DNA of 64,000 nucleotides, taken from Gonium pectorale (lineage: Eukaryota; Chlorophyta; Chlorophyceae; Chlamydomonadales; Volvocaceae). The stretch lies in assembly GCA_001584585.1 (NCBI GenBank), contig LSYV01000002.1, positions 3,353,601 to 3,417,600 on the forward strand, given 5' to 3'. The notes beneath the pieces were generated by a model that was not told the origin of the DNA, did no database searches, and saw only the letters and a list, made by a program, of their open reading frames with translations. The position numbers were made by a program, and so were the translations under genes. Positions 16,637-26,800 of this stretch are shown here, piece by piece; within the stretch, counting starts at the first letter, position 1; each line of letters begins with the position of its first letter.

Positions 16637-19600
16637 ATCTATCCGCCACCGGTCTACCCCGCAGAGCCGACATTTGCGCCAGCGTATCCGGACCTACGAC
16701 CGCCGGCTCCGGAGCAGTACTTCCTGGCACCGCCGCCTCTGCCGCCTCACGTCCCGCCCGAAGCAGATCTCCACGTGAGGGGCTGGCCCACACCGGGACC
16801 GCGCACTGCCGCAACACCGCCGTGGGGCCCGGACGGAGCCGCTGTCGGCCCCGGCTACGAGTCCGGCCATCACGGCTTCGGCATGATGGGTCTTCACGCT
16901 GCGGCGCATCCCGCATTCGCGCCGGCGCCGGCGCCGGTGGCCTTGCGTATGCCCGTGGGCCTCCCGCAAGCCGCGCCGGCCGCAGCCGCCTTCGCCTCAG
17001 ACAGCCTCCAGAGCGCCGCCGCCTTGAAACAGGCCATACTGCGGCGGAGCCCCCTGCGGGTGCTGGAGCACCTAATGATGGCACTGCCGCGGCGGGCGGT
17101 GGCGGTTCGTCTGGAGCCGCTGCTGCCGAGTGCCGGCGAGGAGGTGGCGAGCGCCGGCAGCGGCCGCAGCGGAGGCGGCGGAGGCGGCATGGGGCCGGGC
17201 CTGCTGGGAGCGGCGCCGTGCCAGGGTCGTCAGAGCCGTGGGCGCTGCGGCGGGTCAGCGGAACGGCGGCTGCGGGCTGTGGTGGAGCAGGTGGGGCATT
17301 AGGCAGGTCAGGGCCACCCGGAGCGGAAGCGAAGCTGCATGACGTCCGCGTGTACCTTGTGGCTCGCTTGTGGTGGCTTGAGAATCATGTCATGCACGTT
17401 CTGTGCCGTGACTCGTGCCGTTCTTTCTTTGTTCGGTTCCTCGCCCGTTGCACCTCACGCAGCCCCGCCGTATCGCAGGCCGCGCACGGCCCGCTGGCGC
17501 CGCCCCATGACGTCTCCGCGCTCGCCAGCCGGCTGGGCCTGCTCACCCTGCGGCCCGGCTGGAACCGCCACCACCTGCGCCACCAGCAGCCCAGCCTGGA
17601 GCTCAGCCCTCGCGGACCCCTCAGCGCCACCTGGAGCGCCGCATCCTCTGCGGGAGGCCCCGGTCCTGCACTCACCCTCTCGGGCGCCGGGTCCACGTCT
17701 GGACAGCACTCGAACGGCCCCTCGCCAGCGTCCTCCCTGCTGCTGCCGCCGTCGTGCTCTGCAGCCGCCGCGGCATCGGTGCTTCCCCCGGCCGTGCTGG
17801 GCCTCCTCGAGCCGCTGGATTCACCTGACAAGGGAGTGGAGGGCGACGGCTGCTGGCCTGTCTACCGGACAACGTCCGTTTGGGGTGCACCCACGGCGTG
17901 GCTGGCCGTGCCGCCCCACGCAATCGACCCGCGGGTCGGCTGGGCCTGCCTTGAAGTCCACGCGGTGCCGACGTCGCCGCCGGATGCAGCAGCCGGCGAT
18001 GGGCCGGCCTACGCGCCCCACGGGTCGGCCGCAGGCGGGCGGCTGTGGCTAGGCGTGGGCCCTGCTCCAGAGGTCCTCAGCGCTCACCCATCCGGCAACG
18101 AGGCGCTCCTCGGTGGTTGCGGAAGCGCGGCAGTGGGCACTGGGTGCCATCCCTGGGCCGACGGCTTTGGCTTCCTGGGCTGCCAGGGCTACTGCGAGGC
18201 GCTGCCGGGCTCGTGCACGGTGGAGCTGCGGGAGGGCAAGGTGGCGGTGGCGGGCACCGGCGTGCGGCAGCGCCACGCGGAGCTGAAGCTGCCGGCGGCG
18301 GGCGGCCGGGCGGCCGTGCTCTGGGACCTGGGGGCGCGTACGCTGACGGCGGTGGTCGAGGGTAAGTCCCGCATACGGCTGATGGTGGTTGAATTTCCAA
18401 CAAGTCGGATTAGATTATCCTGTGTCTCGGGCAACCTTGGTGTTTGCAGGCGGGAAACCTATCGTTGTCGCGGAGGAGCTCCCCGCAGCGCCCCGGCCCA
18501 CGCGGCCCGGCGGCCCAGCCCCAGTGCCGGCGGGCTTCGCAGCCCAGAGTCTCCGGCCGCCTGCGCTGCTGCTCGGGGTGCAGCTGCCCGGCTGGCGGCT
18601 GCAGCTGCGGTGGGGCGCGGCGGGGCTGTCGGCCCGCTGCGGCTGTGTGGACGACCTACTGATTGCGGGACAGGAGCAGCGGGGCGAGGACGAGGCGCCC
18701 TGGCCCTCCAAGGTTGGGCTACGGATGCCTGGGATGCAGCAGCCACGGCCTGACCGTGGGCGACCGAAAATCCGCTGTTTGACTATATGCAGCTGCGGTA
18801 TGCCGATGCCTACTGGGTGGCACTGTGCAAGGAGTCCGTTCGCCTGTGTAGCTGTGTTCTGCACGGTGGGGTTGGTGACCAGCCGGCGATGTGGGAAAAC
18901 ATAACTTGTCTCCTGTGCACGACGTGAAGCCCCATGCATGACCACCTGCCCTCCCCGCCCCCCTGCAGGCTGCCTCCATGACGCCGCTCCACTGCGCCTG
19001 CTGGGTCGGCAACGCCCGCATGTCTGCCCAGCTGGTGTGCGCCCGCGGCTACGACCCCAACGAGCCCGATGCTGACGGCTGGACGCCGCTGCACTTTGCG
19101 GCGCTGGCGGGCCGGGTCGACGCGGTAGCGGCGCTGCTGGGGCGCAGCGCCCTGGCGGCGGCGACGGAGCAGCGCGCGCCGCCGCACACGCCTGTGGCGC
19201 ATCCCAACCTCTACACGTACCAGGGGCGCACCCCCGGCATGATGGCCGGTGGGTGGGCGTGTGGCGCGTGGCCGCGGGAGCACCGAGCATGCTGTATGTG
19301 GCATGTGTGCTCTTGCATGGAACCTCTGCCTTGCATGACGAATGACGGAGTTGGAGGTACGGTATACACTCAATCAACGCCCCTGTTGTGCACGTGCAGC
19401 GGCCTCGCGGCTGGCGACGTCCGCTGGCGGCGACGCCGCGGTGGCGGAGTGTCTCCGGCTGTTGGCGGAGGCAGAGGAGTCCCTGCTGCAGGCGGAGCAG
19501 GCAAGCGACGGCAGCCTGCACCATGTGGAGGAGGAGGAGGACGAGGCGGACAGCGCGGTGCTGCACTGCCGGGACGAGCGAGGTCGCACCCTGCTGATGC

Positions 19601-22508
19601 TGGCGGCGGAGGCGGGCCATCTGCGGACCGTCAAGTGGCTCCTGCGGCAGGGTAGGTGGCACATGTCTCGGTCCGGGGCCCCGCGCATGCTTGGGGCCTT
19701 GGGCGCCAGCTGTGGCTGCACTCGTCACTGCCCCGCTCTCTGCCGCCCCGCTGCGCTGCCTCCGGCAGGCCTGGACCCGCACAGCATGGACCACAGCGGC
19801 TGGAAGGCGCTGCGCTACGCCGCGCGCCACACCGACGTGTACAACGCGCTCGAGGCGGCGGCGGCGCAGTGCACCGGCGACGGCTGCCTGCCGCGCTGGA
19901 CGGGCGTGGTGGAGCTGCAGGAGGTGGTGTGGGGTGACCAGCTGGGCGACGGCGGCTTCGGAGTGGTGCACGCCGGCACGTACAAGGGCATGCCGGTGCG
20001 GCGGAGGGGAGGGCCGGGGGGCGAGGGGGTGGCTGGAATGAGGTGGCGAGAGGTTGACATAACGAGTGAGCTGCCGAGCATTACCTCTTTAGCGCGAGTG
20101 CGTGCCTGCGCCCCGCCTGCCCTGCGGTACGATCTAGCGCGGCACAGGCAGTACGAGCTACGAGTATTGAGCAGCCGCTGTTGGTGTTAGTATGCGTCAG
20201 CGCTCTGTGATCGGGCGATGTCCTGGGCGCCCTAGCTGATGCCCCTGTCCCTGCCTCATGGCCCGCCTTGGCCGCCCGCAGGTGGCCATCAAGCTGCTCA
20301 AGCCGCACCTCAATGCGCAGCAGCGAGCCACCGCGGAGCGCGAGCTGGCCATCATGCAGGCGCTGCCCTTCTGCGAACACATCATCGCCTTCATCGGGGT
20401 CGCCACGGGGCCGGACGGAGTGCAGGGGCTGGTCATGCAACGGTACGGCGTGCCTGCGGCGCTGCTCGTGCTGTACGGGTTGCTGGCCGCCCTCATCGTA
20501 CCGGGTCCAAATGCGTTTGGCATGCTGCACACTTACCGCAGAGCACAGTGGCATGGGCATCGTTGTGGCCCATGCAGGGCAATCAGTGGGCGGGCACGGC
20601 TATAAACCTGGATGGCTACGCTCTTTGCGCAGCGCGCTCTGCCCACGCATGTGGCACATGGCCTGGGCGTCAGCACATGTGAACCCTTGCTATACCCGCT
20701 ATGCCGTCAACTGCACGCTGCGCACGGTGGGGGACTGACCAGGAATGGGACAACACCCGTTGTACAGGTGTGGCATCAACCTGCACAGGGCCATGCAGCT
20801 GCAGGACCGGCGCCTCACTCCCAAGGGGAGGTTCATGGTCGCGTCGCATGTTGCGCAGGTAAGGTCTTTTCCACGCACTCAGCTCCGCCTGGTACAGGCG
20901 CGGTGCAACGCCAGCCCAAGCACCAGAGGGCGTACAGGCTTCCAGCGCCGAGAGCAGCGTAGCCGACTATTGATGGTCTATGCTTGCAGGGGTTGCGTTT
21001 TCTCCACGGCCACCGAATCATCCACCGTGACCTGAAGCCAGGTGGGGTTGGATCCGCGGAGCGGCAGTGCTGTTTGTCTCACGCCAAGACGCCTGCGACC
21101 TGCTCCTGCTCTTGCCGCAAGCGGCATGCTGCAAGTGGCGCCCTTGATTTCAATGCGTGCACACCATGACACTGCCTGGTGACAACACGCACGATGCACT
21201 CCTCTACGCGCACACGCAGATAATGTCCTCCTCACCTCGAGGCTCGAGGCAAAGGTGCGTTTTACTGGACCGAGTAAGCCCATGCCCCAGCCATGCATCA
21301 GCACATCAAGCTGGACTCAGCCGCAGCAGGATGAGTAATCTCACTTGCGACTTACCGCATCCTGTGGCCATAGACGCGCTGGCACTTGCGCCCTGCCGGC
21401 GGTAACCATGTCGTGCGGCCGTCCACTTCGGACCCTGCGCGTCTGTGCCGGTACCGTCTTAACCGTATGGTGACACTCCTAAGCCCGTGCTGTCCATCTG
21501 GTATCGCTGAGTGTGTGCCCTCTGCCCGCTGGGTTAATTCACACTCAGCGACCCGCAGTGCAGTCCTGGTCGTAATGCCTGCCCTCCCCCCGTGTTCGCA
21601 CAGATTTGCGACTTCGGGCTGAGCCAGGTGCTGCAGCAGGCCGGCGGCGCCATCCAGAGCACCCTGGGCGCGGGGCACCCCTTCTGGATGGCACCCGAGG
21701 TGCTGCGGGGCCAGCCTTACGACACAAAGGCACGTGTGTCGCTATACCGTACATGTGCACATGTGCACCAGGACCGTAGTACTTACCTTGCTCTGAACCG
21801 GAGCAGAGCGGCCTGTCACCCGGTGGGCCCAGCAGTGCTGTCCCTGCTGCTGCGACTGCCGCACCACCAGCGCCTGTTGGGTTGGGTTGGGTTGGGTTGG
21901 GTTGGGTTTGGAGCCACCTGGGCCGCCCGGGTCTTGCGCACGCGGGCATCATCACAACGTCACGATGGCTGCTTGACCGCGCCGGCTCCATACATGTGCT
22001 ACAGGCTGATGTGTGGAGCTGGGGCGTCATCTTCTACCAGCTGGCGACCTGGGTGGACAACGACTTGTACACCGACGTGAACAACATGTTCCAGGTGGGG
22101 ACCGCTGAACAGCTATCCACTCAGCGCGCCAGAGGACTGCATGCGGTAGAGGGGCCGGCGTGATGAAATAACAGGTGGTACAACTGTTATGGTCGGCATG
22201 ATAAATTGACAGGTGGTACAGCTGTTATGGCTGACGCATGCATGCAGTGCCGCACAGTGCTGCACACGCCTACCTCGACCGGTGTCGTCTGCCCTGTGTC
22301 CCCGGCTCCACAGCTGGCGCACCGCTGGACGGATCCCGACTGCAAGCCGCCCCGTCTGGAGGAGCGCCTGCCTGCCCACCTATATCCTGATGTGTCTTCG
22401 CTGTTGCGGGACTGCCTGGCGGAAGACCCACGGGTCAGGCCCTCCATGGAGGAGGTATGCAAGAGGCTGGCTGCGGCGCACCACAAGGAGCTGCCAGGCC
22501 CCAGATGA
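12715..22508 (+). CDS. ANK / SPRY-like / ANK / TKL-type protein kinase, copy A
   Basis: A large predicted Ser/Thr kinase, about 2036 residues if it starts at 12715 (uncertain). Exons 12715-13140, 13587-13656, 13818-14502, 14702-15510, 15825-17290, 17479-18361, 18450-18712, 18969-19248, 19400-19651, 19769-19995, 20282-20442, 20768-20858, 20990-21041, 21220-21254, 21604-21729, 22005-22094 and 22314-22508 keep phase throughout. Ankyrin repeats (GLSALHHAARAGN, ATPLHLAAAH, QTLLHYAARADN, LTPLHVAAKYG, WTPMHLAATAD) fill roughly residues 100-560. A Pro/Ala-rich linker runs to about 1150. A SPRY-like module (AVLWDLGARTLTAVVEGGKP...LLLGVQLPGWRLQLRWG) spans about 1300-1530. More ankyrins follow, then a kinase from about 1765 with LGDGGFGVVHAGTYKG, VAIK, HRDLKPDNVLL, CDFGLS, APEVL and DVWSWGV. 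All catalytic motifs are intact. The intron after 21729 has a GC donor. I know no named homologue. Confidence 0.85.
13185..13511. other. Assembly gap (327 N), probably intronic
   Basis: In the hand model, exon 1 of kinase A ends at 13140 in phase 0 (SKAGG) and exon 2 starts at 13587 in phase 0. The gap would then fall wholly inside the intron. A small extra exon in the gap cannot be excluded. Confidence 0.9.
21877..21906 (+). repeat. (TTGGG)6 microsatellite, G-quadruplex-capable
   Basis: Six perfect TTGGG units on the coding strand, inside the GC-AG intron of kinase A. Six GGG runs separated by TT meet the usual G4 pattern. It is not the TTTTAGGG telomere repeat of Chlamydomonas. Confidence 0.9.
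22171..22230 (+). repeat. Direct repeat of 22 bp, period 38, in the last intron of kinase A
   Basis: ACAGGTGGTACA(A/G)CTGTTATGG occurs at 22171 and again at 22209 with one mismatch. Confidence 0.8.
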
Positions 22509-23885
22509 TTTGTGCGGTGCACCTTGGGCCAGGAGTGCGGTGCCACCGCCAAGTCAAGGTGGCAAGGGGATGCTGCAGCAGCTTTGCGCCAATCTTGGAC
22601 AGATCCTGTCGGGCCACCAGGTTTCAACCCGTACACAAGTTACTTGCGTTGTCAGCCCCGCGTAAAGTGCTATGCAAGGATGGGCAGTTGGGCCACACCG
22701 TGAGGGCCCGTCTGCCAATGCGTCTGCTCATCTCCCTCGCCCGCCATGGCCTGTACTCGGCATCCCTGCTGGAAACACCGGGTGTGTATGACCGTAGACG
22801 CTGCCTTCCCTGTTTCAGTTTCCTTTTTGAAGGAATGCTTTGGCTTGTGTTGGAGTGGGATTGGATACAAGTACGCACATCCATAAACGTTGATATTCGC
22901 ATGTGTCGCTGCAATGGGGTGAATGGCTTGTGCATTGATATCTTTTGTGGTACACATGATTGCCGAATTTCAAACCCGCGTGCAGGTTTAACTTGCGTGG
23001 CGTGGCACGGGAACCTGCCTGACACATAGGGCGCTGTGTCATTGCTTGTGCGGTTTGAGTCAGCCAAGCCGCAGACGTGCTGCTCCATCAGATGTTTGGC
23101 TTCCAGATTCTGCGTGATGCAGGATAACGGCCGATACAGTATCAAATGAGATGTTGCCGCTGGCCGTGCCTGGCCGTGTAGCATGGGTGTAGCTCGCTAC
23201 AAGTCGCACTGTAGCACTTGTTGCAGGTGTCTACATGCTAGCGGCGACGTGTCAAGTTAGTGGCGGCAGCTGGCGCGCACGTACCGTACAGAGGATGTGA
23301 CCGTGGTCGCGGAGCATGTGGCTAGTCATGCGTTCTACAGGCTGCGGAACATCACAGACCCAGGTGCGAAAGTGTACTCTTGTGTGCACTGAGTGGGTTT
23401 TGACGCACTGTACGTCGCATCAAGGTGATACGCTTGAGAGCACAGGGTGTATTACACAGATTTGAGTACCCTAGGGTCCCTTGCAAGCGGACGGTGTGGT
23501 CTCTGGAAGCCTCTTTCTCCTTTTTCCTGAGGTTCCGCGCGGCACAGGCAATTGCGGCACGGGAATCTCATCCGGGACGATGTACACCGTGAACTGTGCA
23601 AATGCGTTATCCGGGCTGAAGGCAGGTATCATAGTCACGCTGCGATTTCAGGTGCATTTGCACCGTCTTCCTGGGTGGTAGAATATCATGGAATACGGAC
23701 TACGGGCACCATGTCGTGCCGGGTTTGTACGGTTGTGTGAGTTCCGACAGGGGTATCATATACAGTTGCAGTCGAATGACTGTGCTCAACACTTTTGGTT
23801 GAGATGATTGCACCACTGGCTGAGCCACCATGCCGTCGTTTACTGGCGCCTCAAACTTTGATATCTATATAAGCAGCGGTATAAG
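22509..23885 (+). other. Intergenic spacer between the tandem kinases
   Basis: 1377 bases. No frame shows codon bias, domain similarity or splice support. It presumably holds the kinase A 3' UTR and the kinase B promoter. Confidence 0.5.
23866..23873 (+). promoter_or_regulatory. TATATAAG box close to the kinase B start
   Basis: A good TATA match, but only 20 bases before the proposed ATG. A normal TATA-to-TSS spacing of 25-30 bases would put transcription start after that ATG, so either the box is unused or translation starts further in. Confidence 0.35.
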
Positions 23886-26800
23886 ATGACCAATTTACAT
23901 GCCGCTCAACGCGAAGCCGGCGAAGGGAGCCATCTCTCGGAGCTACATCGTGCTGTCATACTCGGCAGCACCGCGGATGTCAGATCTATTCTTGTCGAAG
24001 CAGCAAGGCATGGGGTCGACGAGGCAAGCGGGGAGGACACCATGGAAGGATTAACTTCAGACACCTTCAGACTCGTTGGGTTGCATGTTCCTAATGGAGC
24101 TGCATTCCTATGGGGTCTGAAGACTGTGGGTGGTGCTGGTGGCTGAACCTGCGAAAGACGCCTACACGCTGCCTTGGTCCGTTACGGTCCCCACAGCCGC
24201 CCCCCCCCCCACACGCTAAACTACATGCCACCCTGTCACCCCCCTCTGACCTTCCAGCTGGGCCTGATTTCTTCACCAGCGTCTCTGCTTGAACACGCAA
24301 CGCCCTTGCACCTAGGTACGGTCCAGGCTCCTGAGCTGCGTGAGGGCCTCCACGAGTGCCGTGCATCGCAGAATCACCAAATGTCAACGCCAGCCTCGCG
24401 GAACGTTACTAGCGTGGGGTGTTCCCGGGCGGCACATTTCTTATTGTGGAAAGGCATGCGGCATTTGGCATTTTTCTGAAATCTTTAGCGTTCGTGACAC
24501 GATCTGGGGACAGTTCGACCCGATCTCCAGCCTCCTGGTCAGCACCGTAACTTCCCTTATGGGCGCCCCCCCCGCAGCTGCCGCCCACAATGCCGATGTC
24601 CTCGGACTCTTCCTGGAGCGCATCCATACGAGCCACGGGCGTACGGGCGCCACAAACATTACCACCACCGCGTTCCCCCTCTTTGACGTCGTCGACGTGC
24701 GACGGCAGTCCGCGCTGCACTATGCGGCCCGGACCGGCAACACCGCGTCTCTTTCGCTGCTGCTGCGCGCGGCCGCCGCAAAGCAGACGGTGGACACGGG
24801 CCCGGGAGACCCGGGAGTGCTGGAGGCGACCGACGCCGAGCAGAGGACGCCGCTGCACGTCGCTGCACAGGCTGGCTCCGCGGCGGCGGTGCGGGTGCTC
24901 CTGCAGCTGGGTGCCTCTGCCTGGGCGCGCGACGCGCTCGGCGCAACCGCACTGCACCTGTGAGTACGCATAAGCGGCCGATCCCGGGGCCCGCAAGAGT
25001 GAGCCACTCCCTTTGCCGGCTGCTGAATGCCGGGCGGCACTCTGGACCGTCCCAGCGTGCTATGTCCCTTCCACCCAATGCCTGCACACGCCGTCTTCCC
25101 TGCTCCCAGTTGTTTTCATGGTGGGCCGCGATTCAAGTGCGTTGCCGTTTCCCGCGCTGCCAGGGCCGCCGAAGGGGACCACACAGAGGCGGTTGAGCTG
25201 CTGGCGGCTGCCCTGCCCGCCGTGGTGCTGCTATCGCCTGCCGCTGGGGCGCTGAACTCACCTGCCGCTGTGGCCAGCGCCGAGGTAGCGCCCCAGGCGG
25301 CCGGCGCTGCGCTGTGCTACGACGGCGCCGGGATGACGCCCGTCCATCTGGCCGCCGCAGCTGACGCGGCAGCAGCGCTACGAGCGCTGTCGTCTAGTGG
25401 GCACAGCATGGACGTGCGAGCGGCGCCGTCGGCGCCGGCCGGTAGGGCCGGCTGGACACCGCTACACTGCGCCGTGGCGGCCGGCGCTACGCGGGCGGTG
25501 CGTGCGTTGGTGGGAGAGCTGCGGGCGGACCCTCTTGCCCCCGCAGCTGAGGGCCGGCTGCCCTGTCAGCTGGCGACTCTGCCGCCCTCTGCTTCGTCGG
25601 CAGTTATCCAGGAGGAGCTGGAGAGGCAAGCGCTGGATTGGCCAGCGTGCTTGGCTTCGTCTGGGGCGATGAGCCGCGAGGTTGCCGCCGAAGCGGCCGT
25701 AGCAGCAGCCTTCGCCACCAGGGCTGCCGCGGCCCATGCAGCCGCCGTTGAGGCCGCCTCTGGTAAGCTTGCAGCCGCCGACGCCGCGGCCGCGGCCATC
25801 GGCGCCGCCAGGGCCGCCGCCAAGGAGGCAGCCGACGCCAAAGCCGCAGCGGCGGCCGCTGCCTTCTTGGAGAGAGTGACTGCCGAAGCGTCTGCAGGCA
25901 AGTCTGCGGCCGCGGTTGCAACTGAGTGGAAGGTAATAACCCGTAAGGGCAAGAGCGCCACGGCTGCGGCGGCCAGGGCCGCTGCGGAGGCGGTCTGGGC
26001 CGAAAAGGAGGCCGCTGCCAAGGCCGCTGCCGCCGACGCCACAGCCGCCAAGGCTGTGTTGGCGCTGGCTGCTGTCAGGCGCGCGTCGGCGTCCGGGGTC
26101 GCGGCGGCCATGTGCGCTGCCGCCGGTGCGGCGGCGGCGGAGGCGGCCGCCGCCCAGGCCGCCGCCACAGCCACTCGGGTTGCAATGTCGTCGGAGGCTC
26201 CCGCAGCGCGCCTTCCCAACGCAGCAGCGGCGTTGTTCCTGGGTACTGTGACGGCAGACACTGCTAGGCGGAAGGCCGCGGCCTCGGAGGAGGCCGCTGC
26301 TACAGCCGCTGCAGCTGAGTTGGCGGCCCAGAGGGCAGCGGCCAGCAGGGACGCAGCTCAGGCATGCGTCGCGGAGAAGGAGCAGATCGCACGAGTGGCC
26401 GCTGAGGAGGCAGCCTCTGCGCGGGCCGCTTTCCTGGAAGCTGCCAAGGCAGAGGGCATTGCCGTACAGGCTGCACTGGAAAGCGCAGCTGCTGCCGAGG
26501 CCGCCACCGCCAAGGCTGCTGCTGCCAAGGCCACCGCCGCTGAGGCCGCCGCCGCGCGGGCCGCCGCCGCTGGCGTCGCCGCGGCGAAAGGTGCCGCGGA
26601 GCGGGCTGCTGCCGCGGAGGCGGCCGCTGCAGAGGCATCATTCAAGAGGATGTCAATCGCAGAGGGAGCGGCTGTGGCGTTCGCCGCTGCGTGCCTTGCG
26701 GATGCTAAGGCCGCGGCCGCTAAAGCTGCAGCTGCGGCAGCCGTGCCAGCCGGCGCACACCCAGCGGGCGCGTTGCTGTCGAAGGCTGGAGAGCGTCCGT

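Noticed and set aside
16261..18753. 830-codon plus-strand frame in another phase across the kinase A linker
   Set aside because: Only its second half (from 17479) carries the real SPRY-like coding frame. The first half is an out-of-frame reading of the Pro/Ala-rich exon.
18415..19971. 518-codon minus-strand frame opposite kinase A
   Set aside because: Antisense shadow of ankyrin exons. The plus strand has conserved motifs and matching introns in the paralogue.
21877..21906. Interstitial telomere
   Set aside because: The unit is TTGGG, not TTTTAGGG or TTTAGGG, and is only 30 bases long inside an intron.
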